Shown piece by piece: positions 1 through 10,300 of a stretch of DNA of 64,000 bases. Each line of letters opens with the position of its first letter. Position 1 is the first letter of the stretch. The notes beneath the pieces were generated by a model. It had not been told where the DNA came from. It saw only the letters and a list, made by a program, of their open reading frames with translations, and made no database searches. A program made the translations under genes and the position numbers. Source of the DNA: Flavitalea sp964606315 (GTDB lineage Bacteria > Bacteroidota > Bacteroidia > Chitinophagales > Chitinophagaceae); the NCBI GenBank assembly GCA_964606315.1, contig CAZSFY010000012.1, positions 1 to 64,000 of the forward strand. Reading direction: 5' to 3'.

Positions 1-84
1 CTCTTCCCATTCCGAACAGAGTAGTTAAGTCCCTTATGGCCAATGGTACTGGATTTATTTCTGGGAGAGTAGGTAGCTGCCATA
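1..84 (+). rRNA. rrf: 5S ribosomal RNA, 3' part
   Basis: The first ~84 bases match the conserved 3' two thirds of bacterial 5S rRNA, including the CCGAACAGAGTAGTTAAG-like loop and the terminal GGGAGAGTAGGT stretch. The 5' part is outside the window. A rho-independent terminator follows at once, so this is the end of an rRNA operon transcribed on the plus strand. The exact 3' end is uncertain by a few bases. Confidence 0.9.
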
Positions 85-90
85 TTTATT

Positions 91-126
91 AAAAACCCTG
101 TAGCAGTCAAATGTTACGGGGTTTTT
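91..126 (+). terminator. Rho-independent terminator of the rRNA operon
   Basis: AAAAACCCTGTAGC (from 91) and GTTACGGGGTTTTT (to ~127) form a near-perfect inverted repeat followed by a T-rich run. It sits a few bases after the 5S rRNA 3' end, which fits transcription termination of the rRNA operon. Confidence 0.8.
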
Positions 127-157
127 CTTTTTTATTACTTTAGCGTTTTTCCCGGTA

Positions 158-1045
158 ATGATCTGCACACTCTTATTGAGCCTTCTATCTTTCTTTACTA
201 CAATTCCTCATAAAATACAACTGGAAGGAAAAGCACAGGGTACTACATGGTTAATCACTTATTATGCCAATGATACAATAGTAACTAAACTCCAGGCTGA
301 TAGTGTATTTCAGGTCCTCGACCACTCTTTGTCGAGATACCAACCCCACTCCTTAGTTACTCAATTCAATGAATCTGCATACGGTATACTTGCAGACTCA
401 CATTTCTTAAAAGTTATACATAAGTCTATCACTACCTATAAAAAGACAAAAGGCCTGTTTGATATTACTTATCTAAGTTCTTGTGTTGGCTCTGATCAAT
501 TGCAGATCAAAGAAGACTCTGTTTTGAAAACAAAATCCTGCGTAATTATCGATACAGATGGCATAGCACAAGGATATACTGTCGATGTGCTGGCTGAATT
601 CTTATTGGCTAATGAAATCAATAACTTTATTGTTGAGGTGGGTGGTGAAATCAGGGTATCCGGAACGCACCAGCCATCGGGCGATCCAATGAAAGTAGGG
701 ATTGAATCTCCCACTGATAGTGATGAACTCTATCCCTTCATGCAAAAAATAATTAGTCTCCCTGATGGTGCAATAACTACGTCAGGAAACTATAGAAGAA
801 AAGAACATATTATTGACCCCTTGTCAGGTAAGCCGGTAGAAAATGAATTGGTGAGTGTTACCGTATTTGCAAAAGATGCTATTACTGCTGATGCTTATGA
901 TAATGCGTTGCTGGCAATGGGTTTAAAAAAAGCAAAACGCTTTACAAAAAAAAATAAAGAAATAGCTGCCTATTTTATTTATCGGAATAAAAAGGGAAAG
1001 TTTAAAGATGCTGCTTCAAAAAGATTTAAAAAACAGTTTTTTTAA
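158..1045 (+). CDS. apbE: FAD:protein FMN transferase (ApbE family)
   Basis: This 295-residue protein has the ApbE fold signatures: an IAQGYTVD segment near residue 135, GGEIRVSG near 162, ITTSGNYRR near 207 and the HIIDPLSGKP motif near 219, followed by TADAYDNALLAMG. ApbE enzymes covalently attach FMN from FAD to threonine residues of Na+-pumping NADH:quinone reductase and related flavoproteins in the cell envelope. The N-terminus is hydrophobic (residues 1-15), which fits export, although no lipobox cysteine is in the right place. The gene stands alone between the rRNA operon and the convergent rarA. No flavoprotein target is encoded nearby. Family assignment is firm; the specific target is unknown. 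Confidence 0.9.
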   Translation: MICTLLLSLLSFFTTIPHKIQLEGKAQGTTWLITYYANDTIVTKLQADSVFQVLDHSLSRYQPHSLVTQFNESAYGILADSHFLKVIHKSITTYKKTKGLFDITYLSSCVGSDQLQIKEDSVLKTKSCVIIDTDGIAQGYTVDVLAEFLLANEINNFIVEVGGEIRVSGTHQPSGDPMKVGIESPTDSDELYPFMQKIISLPDGAITTSGNYRRKEHIIDPLSGKPVENELVSVTVFAKDAITADAYDNALLAMGLKKAKRFTKKNKEIAAYFIYRNKKGKFKDAASKRFKKQFF

Positions 1046-1146
1046 ACTGAAGAAAATTTTCTGGTAGTATCGAAATACTTGCTGTTACTTTCTATTCTTG
1101 CCGGCAATATATAGACATCTACAAAAAAATATAGATCGCACCTAAC

Positions 1147-2430
1147 TCAGTACTTATACTTATCTCCCCACAATGCTTTTAAATATTTCCTTAACTCTTC
1201 TTCTCTTGCGTTCTTGCCGGGTTGATAAAATACAGTACCGGATAGTCCATCAGGTAAATATTCCTGCCTGGCAAAATTCTGCTCATAGCTGTGCGAATAT
1301 TTATAATCCTTACCGTAGTCCATGTTTTTCATCAGGCGGGTTGGGGCATTTCTTAAATGCAGCGGGACAGGCATATCGCCATATTTTCTAACGGCAGCTA
1401 TTGCATCATTAATAGCTACATATGCCGCATTGCTTTTGGGTGAAGAAGCAAGATAAGTAGCGCATTGCGAAAGAATGATTCTCGATTCGGGATAACCGAT
1501 TTTATTAACGGCTTCAAAACATGAATTAGCCATCACTATTGCTGTAGGATTGGCATTGCCAATATCTTCACTCGCCAGGATCACCAACCTCCTGGCAATA
1601 AATTTTACATCTTCACCGCCCTCTATCATTCTTGCCAGCCAATAAGCAGCGCCGTTAGGATCACTACCCCTGATGGATTTGATAAAAGCTGAAATAATAT
1701 CATAATGCTGTTCTCCACTCTTGTCGTATAAAGCTATCCGTTGTTGGGCAATCTGCATAACCTTATCGTCAGTAATAACAAACGGTGTGTTTGTATTTTC
1801 TTCAGCCAAAGCGTTTACTACTATCTCTAAGAGGTTCAATAGCTTTCTCGCATCACCGCCCGAAATAGTAATTAATGCCTTTGTTTCGCGCAGTTCAACG
1901 CTGAACTGTTGCAGATATTCATCTTTTTGTAAAGAAGTTGCTAATAGATTAATCAGGTCTTCTTGAGATAATGCTTTTAAAACATATACCTGACACCTGC
2001 TTAATAAGGCGCTGTTTACTTCAAATGATGGATTTTCTGTAGTGGCTCCTATTAATGTGATCGTTCCTCTCTCTACGGCTCCGAGTAAAGCATCCTGCTG
2101 ACTCTTATTGAAACGATGGATCTCATCGATAAATAATATAGCTTTTTCCTGGCTCTCTGCCGCAGCAATTACTTCACGGATATCTTTTACTCCCGAGCTG
2201 ATAGCGCTTAAAGTATAAAAAGGAGCAGAAAGAGTGTGAGCAAGGATGTTGGCAATGGTTGTTTTTCCCGTTCCAGGTGGTCCCCATAAAATCATTGAAG
2301 GTACTTTGCCGCTTTGTATAGCGGTTCGTAATATCCCTCCTTTACTTACTAAATGCTGTTGGCCATACAGATCATCGAGTGTATGCGGACGCATTCTTTC
2401 TGCAAGAGGGAATTGATTAACGTTTGCCAT
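1147..2430 (-). CDS. rarA: Replication-associated recombination protein A, AAA+ ATPase
   Basis: RarA (MgsA) is an AAA+ clamp-loader-like ATPase acting at stalled replication forks. From the chosen start the 427-residue protein shows Walker A GPPGTGKTT near residues 50-58, Walker B ILFIDEIHRF near 98-107, the sensor GATTENPSFEVN, and the C-terminal MgsA tetramerisation domain with RGSDPNGAAYWLARM. Length is normal for the family. An in-frame start 63 bases upstream would overlap the preceding esterase gene; the ATG at 2428-2430 has an AGGGA ribosome-binding-like sequence just before it and matches the usual family N-terminus. The gene follows the esterase by 28 bases and is probably co-transcribed. 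Confidence 0.93.
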   Translation of the reverse strand: MANVNQFPLAERMRPHTLDDLYGQQHLVSKGGILRTAIQSGKVPSMILWGPPGTGKTTIANILAHTLSAPFYTLSAISSGVKDIREVIAAAESQEKAILFIDEIHRFNKSQQDALLGAVERGTITLIGATTENPSFEVNSALLSRCQVYVLKALSQEDLINLLATSLQKDEYLQQFSVELRETKALITISGGDARKLLNLLEIVVNALAEENTNTPFVITDDKVMQIAQQRIALYDKSGEQHYDIISAFIKSIRGSDPNGAAYWLARMIEGGEDVKFIARRLVILASEDIGNANPTAIVMANSCFEAVNKIGYPESRIILSQCATYLASSPKSNAAYVAINDAIAAVRKYGDMPVPLHLRNAPTRLMKNMDYGKDYKYSHSYEQNFARQEYLPDGLSGTVFYQPGKNAREEELRKYLKALWGDKYKY

Positions 2431-2458
2431 TCCCTGCAAGGTACGTTCTAAAAATATT

Positions 2459-3301
2459 TTATAATCCCTTAATAAAATTTTCCACCCGCTCAAAAGAGTT
2501 TAAGAGCGCACCGGAACTCCACATATCGTGACCCTCACCGGGATATACTACCAACTCATGAGAGACGTTTAAGGAAGCTAATTTCTGTTCTAACATCACC
2601 GCCTGTTGTAGCGGAACAATTGTGTCCTGGTCGCCATGCAATAACAATGTTTTTGCCGACGAAGCAGTTAAATAATTAATCGGACTGGCTTCCTTCAATA
2701 CGTTCGGATTGTTTTCCAGCGAATTGGTAATTACTTTTAATACCCATGGAATGGAATTGGTGGAATTTTCATACATGTCCTGTAAATCTGTAGGGCCAAA
2801 ATAAGAAATGACACCCAAAGGTTTTACTATATCTGTATGCTTATAAGCTTGTAATAGCGCCAATTGCGCTCCCGCGCTTACCCCTAATAAAACAAATTCA
2901 TTAGAAAAAACATATTTATTGGAATTGTCACTAAGAAACTTAACCGCAGCTTCAACATCATTTTCCTGTGCGGGAAAATAATTGCCATTGGCACTGGCCA
3001 GCCTGTAATTTAAATTGACGATAGCATAATCAGGAAGTGTTTGTTTAAACTGAGCCACATAACTGTTAAAATCAGACTTGTCTCCTGCTGTCCAACCACC
3101 TCCATGAATAATAATTAACAGACGTGTGTTATTAGCTCTTGATGCTGGTAAATAAAGATCCAGTTTTTGTTTTTCATTGATTCCGTAACTGAGATCTATA
3201 AAAGTCTCCTCAGTTTGATCCTGGTTCTTTTTTTGATTGTTATCCTTAGTACATGAAATAAATAAAAAGATAAATGATATCCATACAATAAGTAGCCGCA
3301 T
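2459..3301 (-). CDS. Alpha/beta-hydrolase lipoprotein (esterase-like)
   Basis: A lipoprotein signal peptide with the lipobox-like LFISC near residues 14-18 is followed by an alpha/beta-hydrolase domain of the BD-FAE/carboxylesterase type. Visible are the oxyanion-hole HGGGWTAGDKS, the nucleophile elbow GVSAGAQ (Ser), the acid HGDQDTIVP (Asp) and the histidine in GEGHDMW, so the triad is intact. It should be anchored in the envelope and hydrolyse an ester, but the substrate cannot be read from sequence. I chose the ATG at 3301; an in-frame GTG at 3310 is the alternative. It lies just upstream of rarA on the same strand. Confidence 0.85.
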   Translation of the reverse strand: MRLLIVWISFIFLFISCTKDNNQKKNQDQTEETFIDLSYGINEKQKLDLYLPASRANNTRLLIIIHGGGWTAGDKSDFNSYVAQFKQTLPDYAIVNLNYRLASANGNYFPAQENDVEAAVKFLSDNSNKYVFSNEFVLLGVSAGAQLALLQAYKHTDIVKPLGVISYFGPTDLQDMYENSTNSIPWVLKVITNSLENNPNVLKEASPINYLTASSAKTLLLHGDQDTIVPLQQAVMLEQKLASLNVSHELVVYPGEGHDMWSSGALLNSFERVENFIKGL

Positions 3302-3376
3302 ATTAATCACAATAAAGTTTATATAAATAATACGGCAATTATTTTACAAATCACATGCCCCGACGGTATGGCCATA

Positions 3377-5218
3377 TTATTTTAACTTATCGCTGTCAAT
3401 GTCGAGTTTAATGGAGAGCTCTGTTAACTGTTGATTATCAATAGACGATGGGGCGTCAAGCATAGTATCCCTGCCACTATTATTTTTAGGGAAAGCGATA
3501 AAATCCCTGATACTTTCACTTCCACCGAGGATGGCACATAACCTGTCGAAGCCAAAGGCAATACCTCCATGGGGCGGTGCGCCATATTCAAAAGCGCCGA
3601 GTAAAAAGCCAAACTTGTGTGATGCTTCTTCCTTACTCATGCCCAATGCGTCAAACATTTTTTCCTGCAGATCGCGTTGGAAAATCCTGATAGATCCGCC
3701 TCCGATCTCATTTCCATTGAGCACCATATCATACGCATTTGCTTTGATGCCCGCGTAAGGGTGTTGCAGATAGGCTGCAGGATCTTCAATAACAGGAGAG
3801 TTATTGATCATAATTTGAATATGTTGCGGTTTAGGAGAAGTAAACGGATGATGCCTTGCCACCCACCTGTTTTCATCTTCTGCATATTCAAATAATGGGA
3901 AATCTAATACCCACAGCAATTTAAAGTCATCTTTTTTTCTTAATCCCAGTCTCTGCCCTATTTCGAGACGAAGCTCACTAATGGCTTTGCGTGTGCGTTC
4001 TTCAGGTCCTGCAAGAATAAGTATAAGATCACCGGGTTGGGCATTAGTGCCTGCTGCCAGTTTTTTTAATTGTTCTTCAGTAAAAAACTTATCAAAGCTA
4101 CTTTTATAACTTCCGTCAGTATTGCACTTAATGAAGGCTAATCCCTTCATACCGATCTGCGGACGTTTAACCCATTCTACTAGTTCGTCAGTTTGCTTTC
4201 GCGTATATTCGCTGGCGTTAGGAACGTTGATGGCTAAAACAGTTTCGGCATCATTGAAAACACCAAAGCCAGTGCCTTCAATGAGTTCACCGGTAGCCTG
4301 TAATTGTCCATCCTTTCTGAAGGAAGATTTGATATTGGTTAGTGTCATACCAAAGCGGATATCCGGTTTATCGTTCCCATAATTCCACATGGCATCATCC
4401 CAACTCATTCGCTCCACAGTTTCGGTAATATCGAGTCCTTTTACCTGTTTAAAAATATATTTAACCATACCCTCAAACATATTCAGGATATCTTCCTGCT
4501 CAACGAAACTCATCTCGCAATCGATCTGTGTGAATTCAGGCTGACGGTCGGCTCTGAGATCTTCATCCCTGAAACATTTTACTATTTGATAATAGCGGTC
4601 ATATCCACTCACCATTAATAATTGCTTAAATGTTTGCGGAGACTGGGGAAGTGCATAGAACTGTCCCTGGTTCATGCGGCTGGGTACTACAAAGTCACGA
4701 GCCCCTTCAGGGGTAGACTTAATAAGGAAAGGTGTTTCTATGTCCATGAACCCGTTTTCATGAAGGTAGTTACGGGCGGCACGGTTAACGGAATAGCGCA
4801 GTTCCAGGTTCTTACGTATCTCATTCCGCCGAAGATCGAGATACCGGAATTTCATACGCAGATCGTCTCCGCCATCTGTGTCATCCTGTATAGTAAAAGG
4901 CGGGGTAGCCGCCTTATTCAACACCGTAATAGAATTAACGGCAACTTCTATATGGCCGGTTGGGATATTGTCATTTTTATTACTACGTTCTCTTACAGTA
5001 CCTTTGGCCTGTATAACGAATTCACGGCCAAGCGCTAATCCTTCTACTTGCTGGAGGATGTCTTCGCTTAAAACGAGCTGTGTAATGCCATACCTGTCAC
5101 GGAGATCAGTAAATGTTATGCTTCCGAACTTACGGATGGTCTGTATCCACCCGGCTAAGGTCACTTCCTGTCCTACATGGGAGATTCTTAACTCGCCGCA
5201 GGTATGTGTTCTGTACAT
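3377..5218 (-). CDS. aspS: Aspartyl-tRNA synthetase
   Basis: This is a class II aminoacyl-tRNA synthetase of 613 residues, bacterial type. It has an N-terminal OB-fold anticodon-binding domain (LAGWIQTIRKFGSITFTDLR), the RYLDLRR motif-1 region, motif 2 around CFRDEDLRADRQPEFTQID, the inserted GAD domain (about residues 280-420) and motif 3 GIAFGFDRL near the C-terminus. The enzyme charges tRNA-Asp with aspartate in the cytoplasm. Whether it is discriminating or also charges tRNA-Asn cannot be told from this window. The ATG at 5218 matches the family N-terminus, and a promoter -7-like element lies about 60 bases upstream. Confidence 0.97.
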   Translation of the reverse strand: MYRTHTCGELRISHVGQEVTLAGWIQTIRKFGSITFTDLRDRYGITQLVLSEDILQQVEGLALGREFVIQAKGTVRERSNKNDNIPTGHIEVAVNSITVLNKAATPPFTIQDDTDGGDDLRMKFRYLDLRRNEIRKNLELRYSVNRAARNYLHENGFMDIETPFLIKSTPEGARDFVVPSRMNQGQFYALPQSPQTFKQLLMVSGYDRYYQIVKCFRDEDLRADRQPEFTQIDCEMSFVEQEDILNMFEGMVKYIFKQVKGLDITETVERMSWDDAMWNYGNDKPDIRFGMTLTNIKSSFRKDGQLQATGELIEGTGFGVFNDAETVLAINVPNASEYTRKQTDELVEWVKRPQIGMKGLAFIKCNTDGSYKSSFDKFFTEEQLKKLAAGTNAQPGDLILILAGPEERTRKAISELRLEIGQRLGLRKKDDFKLLWVLDFPLFEYAEDENRWVARHHPFTSPKPQHIQIMINNSPVIEDPAAYLQHPYAGIKANAYDMVLNGNEIGGGSIRIFQRDLQEKMFDALGMSKEEASHKFGFLLGAFEYGAPPHGGIAFGFDRLCAILGGSESIRDFIAFPKNNSGRDTMLDAPSSIDNQQLTELSIKLDIDSDKLK

Positions 5219-5276
5219 TTTTTTATAGCTGTTTAACGTTACTTCCTATATCCCAATAACTTAGGTTGGAGAGGGG

Positions 5277-5284
5277 CAAATGTA
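5277..5284 (-). promoter_or_regulatory. Probable -7 promoter element for aspS
   Basis: On the minus strand the sequence reads TACATTTG, matching the Bacteroidota -7 consensus TANNTTTG, about 60 bases upstream of the aspS start. A TTTG about 26 bases further upstream is spaced too widely to be a convincing -33 element. Confidence 0.4.
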
Positions 5285-5462
5285 CACCAAAACCGGCTAA
5301 GCAGATTTGCCAAAAGGCTTCCTTTTACCAAATTTTCTTTATATTTTGGAACCACCTATCCCACATGGTCACTTTTCTCCATTTATCCTGAAATGCCATT
5401 TTTCCAATTCGCCTGTGGATACTATCACGTACACCAAGATTCGATAAGAAAAATGGACCCTC

Positions 5463-6263
5463 ATGGAAATTATTTTACTCTTTCTTGCACTTGCTGGGAT
5501 GATTATCTTTCAGACCCCTATAAAGGAATGGTTTGAAAAAATTAATGAGAAAAGACATTACAAAGGTTTTTTATCTCAGGAAACTTTTTATCACTCGGTC
5601 ATTTCGAGACATCTCAAATATTATAACCGCTTAAACCTTGAGGACCAGAGAAAATTTCTGTTCAGAACATACCTTTTCAAGCGTTCAAAAAAGTTTCACT
5701 ATATAGAAGTGCCGGAAAGCCAGGAGATGCCTGTGCTGGTAAGCGCTATTTCTGTGCAGCTTACTTTGGGGCTGGAGAAATATCAGCTCAACTATTTTAG
5801 GGATATTTATGTGCTTCGTGACGACTACCACTATGGTTTTTATTCAAGGCCCTTCCAGGGACATGTTGATCATAGCGGTATTTATTTGTCCTGGGACAAT
5901 TTTATGAAAGGCATAAGAGGGCTTACGCCCAATTGCAATGTCGGTCTTCATGAAATGGGGCATGCACTGGCCTATGTTAATTTTATTACGCAAACAGAAG
6001 AAGATAAACATTTCAAAAAAGAATTTAAAAACTTTTCTAGAGTAGCCCGGCCTATATATAATGCTATTCAAGAGGGAAAGAAAACTATGCTTGGTGATTA
6101 TGCGGGCACTAACTACCATGAATTCTGGGCTGTTACTGTAGAAGTGTTTTTTGAGAATCCCGTACGCATGAGGCATGAACTTCCCGACCTGTATGATGCA
6201 ATGTCTAGGCTGTTACGCCAGGATCCCATTGAAGTATTGCTGAATTCCCGTCTAGCGGCTTAA
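5463..6263 (+). CDS. M90/MtfA-like zinc metallopeptidase, membrane-anchored
   Basis: A 266-residue protein with an N-terminal hydrophobic segment (residues 1-18) and the zincin motif HEMGH at residues 163-167. A candidate third zinc ligand is the Glu near 227 in FWAVTVEVFFE. The layout resembles the MtfA (M90) glucose-regulated peptidase family, which uses HExxH plus a downstream Glu. In E. coli MtfA interacts with the repressor Mlc; no such partner is visible here. It is monocistronic and its last 12 bases overlap the 3' end of the convergent FAD oxidoreductase gene. Family assignment is good; function is unknown. Confidence 0.8.
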   Translation: MEIILLFLALAGMIIFQTPIKEWFEKINEKRHYKGFLSQETFYHSVISRHLKYYNRLNLEDQRKFLFRTYLFKRSKKFHYIEVPESQEMPVLVSAISVQLTLGLEKYQLNYFRDIYVLRDDYHYGFYSRPFQGHVDHSGIYLSWDNFMKGIRGLTPNCNVGLHEMGHALAYVNFITQTEEDKHFKKEFKNFSRVARPIYNAIQEGKKTMLGDYAGTNYHEFWAVTVEVFFENPVRMRHELPDLYDAMSRLLRQDPIEVLLNSRLAA

Positions 6264-7310
6264 TATTTTACTGAACCTTGTTACATCCGCTTCGGGTAGT
6301 ATAGGTTGCTTATCAATTAAATAATTGACAAACTGGTTGGCAAAATAAGGGGATAAGGAACACCCCTTAGTTCCCATACCATTAAAAATACCTATTTGCG
6401 GATGCAAGGGATGTAACCCTACAAAAGGCCGGCGTTCCAGTGTAGCCGGACGAAGAGTGGCCAAATGTGCCTCTATAGTAAAAGGTGATTTTAACCAGGA
6501 TCTTAGTTGACTGGTGGTGCGGGTAAGAAAATCTTCTGAAGGATAAATATTTTCGAAGTCCCATTCATAGGAGGAGCCAATCCAGAAAAAATCATCTTTA
6601 ACTGGTACAATAGTAATCCCCTTTTTGAAAATATTTTGCCTGGGAATAGCTGAATTGCGGATGATTAAAGCCTGTCCCTTATTAGCAGCAAAAGGAAGTT
6701 TACTGAACCAGGGGTTTTGTGCACCCTGCGCACCATCACAAAAAATTATCTTGTCTGCCGTAATATCCCTGTAAACAATATTATTATCATTAATGATTAG
6801 CTCATCAGCATGAAATTCTTCTTCTACTAATTGCTGTAATTGTAATAATTTTTTTCTCCATGCCGGAATGATTTCAGCAAGGTTAACAGCGTAAGCAGGA
6901 GAGATGATGCCATATCCAAAATCGTAATTAAAATAAGGTTGAAACTGTTGCGGATAAGAAGGCGTTTGCAAATACTTCGGATCTTCATTTATTCTTTCAG
7001 TAAATGCCTGAAGCATTTGTACAGATGGGAAAAAGTCAATAATGTCTTTTTGCGAAATAGCTTCTAACTGTAGATCTTCACCGAGTTGTTGATAGGCTCG
7101 GTAAGCATAAGGCAGAAGTATATCGATCATCCATGTTTGAACGATTCTTCTACCAGTAACAGGATTAATAATGCCCGCAGCAATTCTTGAAGCTACATCA
7201 GGATGATTATTATCAATAGTAATAAACGACCGCTTGCGCTGGTGGAGGTGCCATGTTAAAAATGTTCCACTGATACCTTGCCCTATGATAAGAAATTCAG
7301 TTTTTATCAT
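6252..7310 (-). CDS. FAD-dependent oxidoreductase (DAO family)
   Basis: The N-terminus LIIGQGISGTFLTWHLHQR is a classic GxGxxG FAD-binding Rossmann motif, and the overall 352-residue layout fits the D-amino-acid-oxidase superfamily (DadA/ThiO/MnmC C-terminal-domain type). A second nucleotide-binding element occurs near the C-terminus (IGIFNGMGTKGCSLSPYFA). The substrate cannot be inferred. The start overlaps the stop of the upstream alpha-2-macroglobulin gene by four bases (ATGA), so the two are translationally coupled. There is no obvious mechanistic link between them. Confidence 0.8.
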   Translation of the reverse strand: MIKTEFLIIGQGISGTFLTWHLHQRKRSFITIDNNHPDVASRIAAGIINPVTGRRIVQTWMIDILLPYAYRAYQQLGEDLQLEAISQKDIIDFFPSVQMLQAFTERINEDPKYLQTPSYPQQFQPYFNYDFGYGIISPAYAVNLAEIIPAWRKKLLQLQQLVEEEFHADELIINDNNIVYRDITADKIIFCDGAQGAQNPWFSKLPFAANKGQALIIRNSAIPRQNIFKKGITIVPVKDDFFWIGSSYEWDFENIYPSEDFLTRTTSQLRSWLKSPFTIEAHLATLRPATLERRPFVGLHPLHPQIGIFNGMGTKGCSLSPYFANQFVNYLIDKQPILPEADVTRFSKILSR

Positions 7311-10300
7311 TTGCTGGTTACACTCAATTTTATCCCTTCGCTATGGCTGCTGAATTCAGGAGCGTATAAGCATTGAATGGTAGCGATGCCATTAGAAAAA
7401 TCACCTTCCTGGGACACAAACATGGGATATTCAAAAACGTATGTTCCTTTTCTTATGTTGTCGAAATAAAAATGAGTCGCAGCATCTTTTGTTGTTTCGT
7501 AATATCCAAGACCATCCTGCCATTTATAACTGCTTAATACATTTACAGGTTCCATACAGGAAGATCGCATATCTTTCATGTGCACATATTCAAGATCCCT
7601 GTCAACACGAATCTCGATCCTGACAATTACTTTATCACCAATCTTCAAATTATTATTAGTCAGAGGAACGAGCACTTTCCCACGATCGGTATTTTTTTCT
7701 GTAAATAATTGTTTGCCGATCTGTAATGGTGTAGCGGCTGAGGAAATTTTATCCAGGTCTTCAAAGTATTGCCAGTAAACAGCTCCCCACGCTGTAGCTG
7801 TTTTATCGTTATCGGTCACGGTTACTTTGATATTACCCATTCCAGGTTGAATATTTTCTTTATTAAATTGAGTGCTGAAATATCCCGAACCGGCTTCGGC
7901 AGATTGCTTTGCCGATGAAATAGTATTTTTTCCGAGGTCTATGATCACCTCCGGATTTTTTTCCATCCAATTTGCTCCCTGTAACAATAAAGCATAGCAG
8001 GCATCGGCAGTAGATTTCGTAGTTTTCCAGTTATTGGTTTGTTTGTTACGCAATAACCATGTCCGGATATTATTTATCATATTATTGTCCTTCGTTATTT
8101 CGCTGAAGGCCTCTGCTACAACCGACTGGGCTTCAATAGGCGCTTCGTGCCAGTAGTAGCCTCTATTCATATCTTTCCAGTAACTGCCGAGTTCTTCGTT
8201 GTTAATGACTGTTTCTTTCAAAGCTGCCATTATTTTTTGTGCAGTGGCTACATCTCCTGTTCTGAATAGCGAAAGTGCAATCATTGCTCTTAGGTAAGTA
8301 TTATGTTTTACCCACGCCTGCTCCGATTGATTGCGGTAATAGTTATACGCAGTAAATACATCTCCCGGCACACTTATATCGGTGAAAAAGCTTCGCATGT
8401 ATAAGTATTGCACGGGAACATTAGCAATGATACCGGTAGGTAATTTTTTATTGGAAGCTTTAAGCAATTCATAATCTCTTTTGATTTCCTGATCAAGAAA
8501 TGAGACGCCTGCTTTGATTAAAAGATTGAGCTTTTCATTTTTTGGCAAAGCGCCCAATTGCTTGAGATGGCCAATCCCCGAAAGAATATATTGGGTCATA
8601 TACCTGTTTTCTCTTCCTCCCGGTGACCAGATAAATCCTCCGCTTGGAGCCTGCATCTGCTGCAATTGATTTAATGCACTGGTGAGTGATGCAGACATAC
8701 TATTTAGATCAAAGAGAAGAGCCAGGTTTCTTTTTTGCTGACTTTCGGTCTTTGCTTCCAGTACCCACGGTGTTTCCTGAAGTAATAACCCTTTCAGCTC
8801 TTCATTTTTCTGTAATGTACTTAGCAATGCCGAAGTATCAGCAGTTTTCCATTTTTCGATAACAGCTTTAAAGCGAGGAGAACTATTGATGATATGAAAA
8901 GCTATTGCGTTAGCATAGTAACGATTGAATATTTGCTCAGCATTTTCTTTCGCACCTTCTGATAAATAGGGGAGCGCCTGCACCGCATACCAGGCCGGAC
9001 TACCGGTAAACTCAACGGTTAAGCGATGTTGTTGGAGCGTATTGCTGCTGCCGCTATTGATTAATTTATCAAATGTGAAATTCTTAGTGGCATTGCCCTT
9101 GATGGTTAAGGGTAGTGTTTCTGTTATCAACATCCGGTTAGTGAGTACAGGTAAAAGATTTTCTTCTCCGTCACTTAGGTTAGCAGCTTCTGCTACGATT
9201 CTGCATACCACTGGACTTGTATAACTGTTGGGAATATTGATAGTAAATTGGACAGGAATACTTTGTCCCATTTTTACGTTGAATGGTATTGGCTGATCGG
9301 CATAGCTGAATGCATCATTAACGAGTTTGCCTGTTTCCTGATCCAACAGTTGCAGACGTGCGTTCCCCTGGATATCAGCGTTAGAAAGATTGACAATTTT
9401 AGCGCTTAAACTGATCCTGTCTCCTTCTCTCAGGAAGCGTGGCAGATTAGGCTGAACCATCAGTTCTTTTTGTGTTACTATCGTTTTTTCTCCAATGCCC
9501 ATTTTTAAATCCTTTGTATGGGCGAGCAATAGCCATTTCCACTCAGTTAATGCTTCGGGAGCAGTAAAGGAAAATTCGATATTACCGGCTGAGTCAGTGC
9601 GCAGATCAGGGAAGAAAAAAGCGGTCTCATTAAGATTAGTACGAGGTTGAACAGTAGAAGTGGGAGTTGCGGTTACAGTATCTGTTACAGCATTATCATT
9701 AGCATAACCAGATTTAGAGGCGGAGGGAGCTGCTGCTTCCAATTGCACTTCATTCGCTTGCATCGCCGACACAGCGCCTGGAACAGCCCTTTTGGCAAGT
9801 GGTGAAATTGCCATTGTATTTCTTCCAAATCCATATTCCGGAATATTCAGCCGGTCGTATTCTTTTACTTCACCACTCACCGAATAACTATCGAACACCC
9901 AGTTTTGTGCAGTAACCGCTGTGAAGTTTTCGGCATCTCTCCATTGTGAATAATCGATAGTCGTTCTCCATAGATTGGGCTTGTTCCATTGGTGCAGACG
10001 AAACTGATCAAGCGACTTGTCGTACATAGCTGTTAACAGTTCTGCGGCAACCTTTTCTCCCTTTTTACCACTTATGATAATTTTCCATTTTTCATTAGCC
10101 CCCGGAAGAATTTTTTCCCTGAAAGTAGAGTAGGTGATTGTTAAATCTTTTTCTGTATCAGGAGTTTTAATTTCAACAGATTCTACTGTTAACCTATTGT
10201 TTTTTACATAAAATTTGCTGGCAGGCAACTCTTTATTATCAGCGTATTTAATGAGCGGCGCCGTTTTTGGATCGGTTAGCTCAATATATTTTACGGCTTT

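Noticed and set aside
1046..1146. tRNA or other RNA gene after apbE
   Set aside because: No cloverleaf or conserved tRNA motifs can be seen; I also found no tRNA in the other gaps.
4622..5038. Open frame of 138 codons on the plus strand
   Set aside because: It lies antisense inside aspS and shows no family features; it is a shadow of the real gene.
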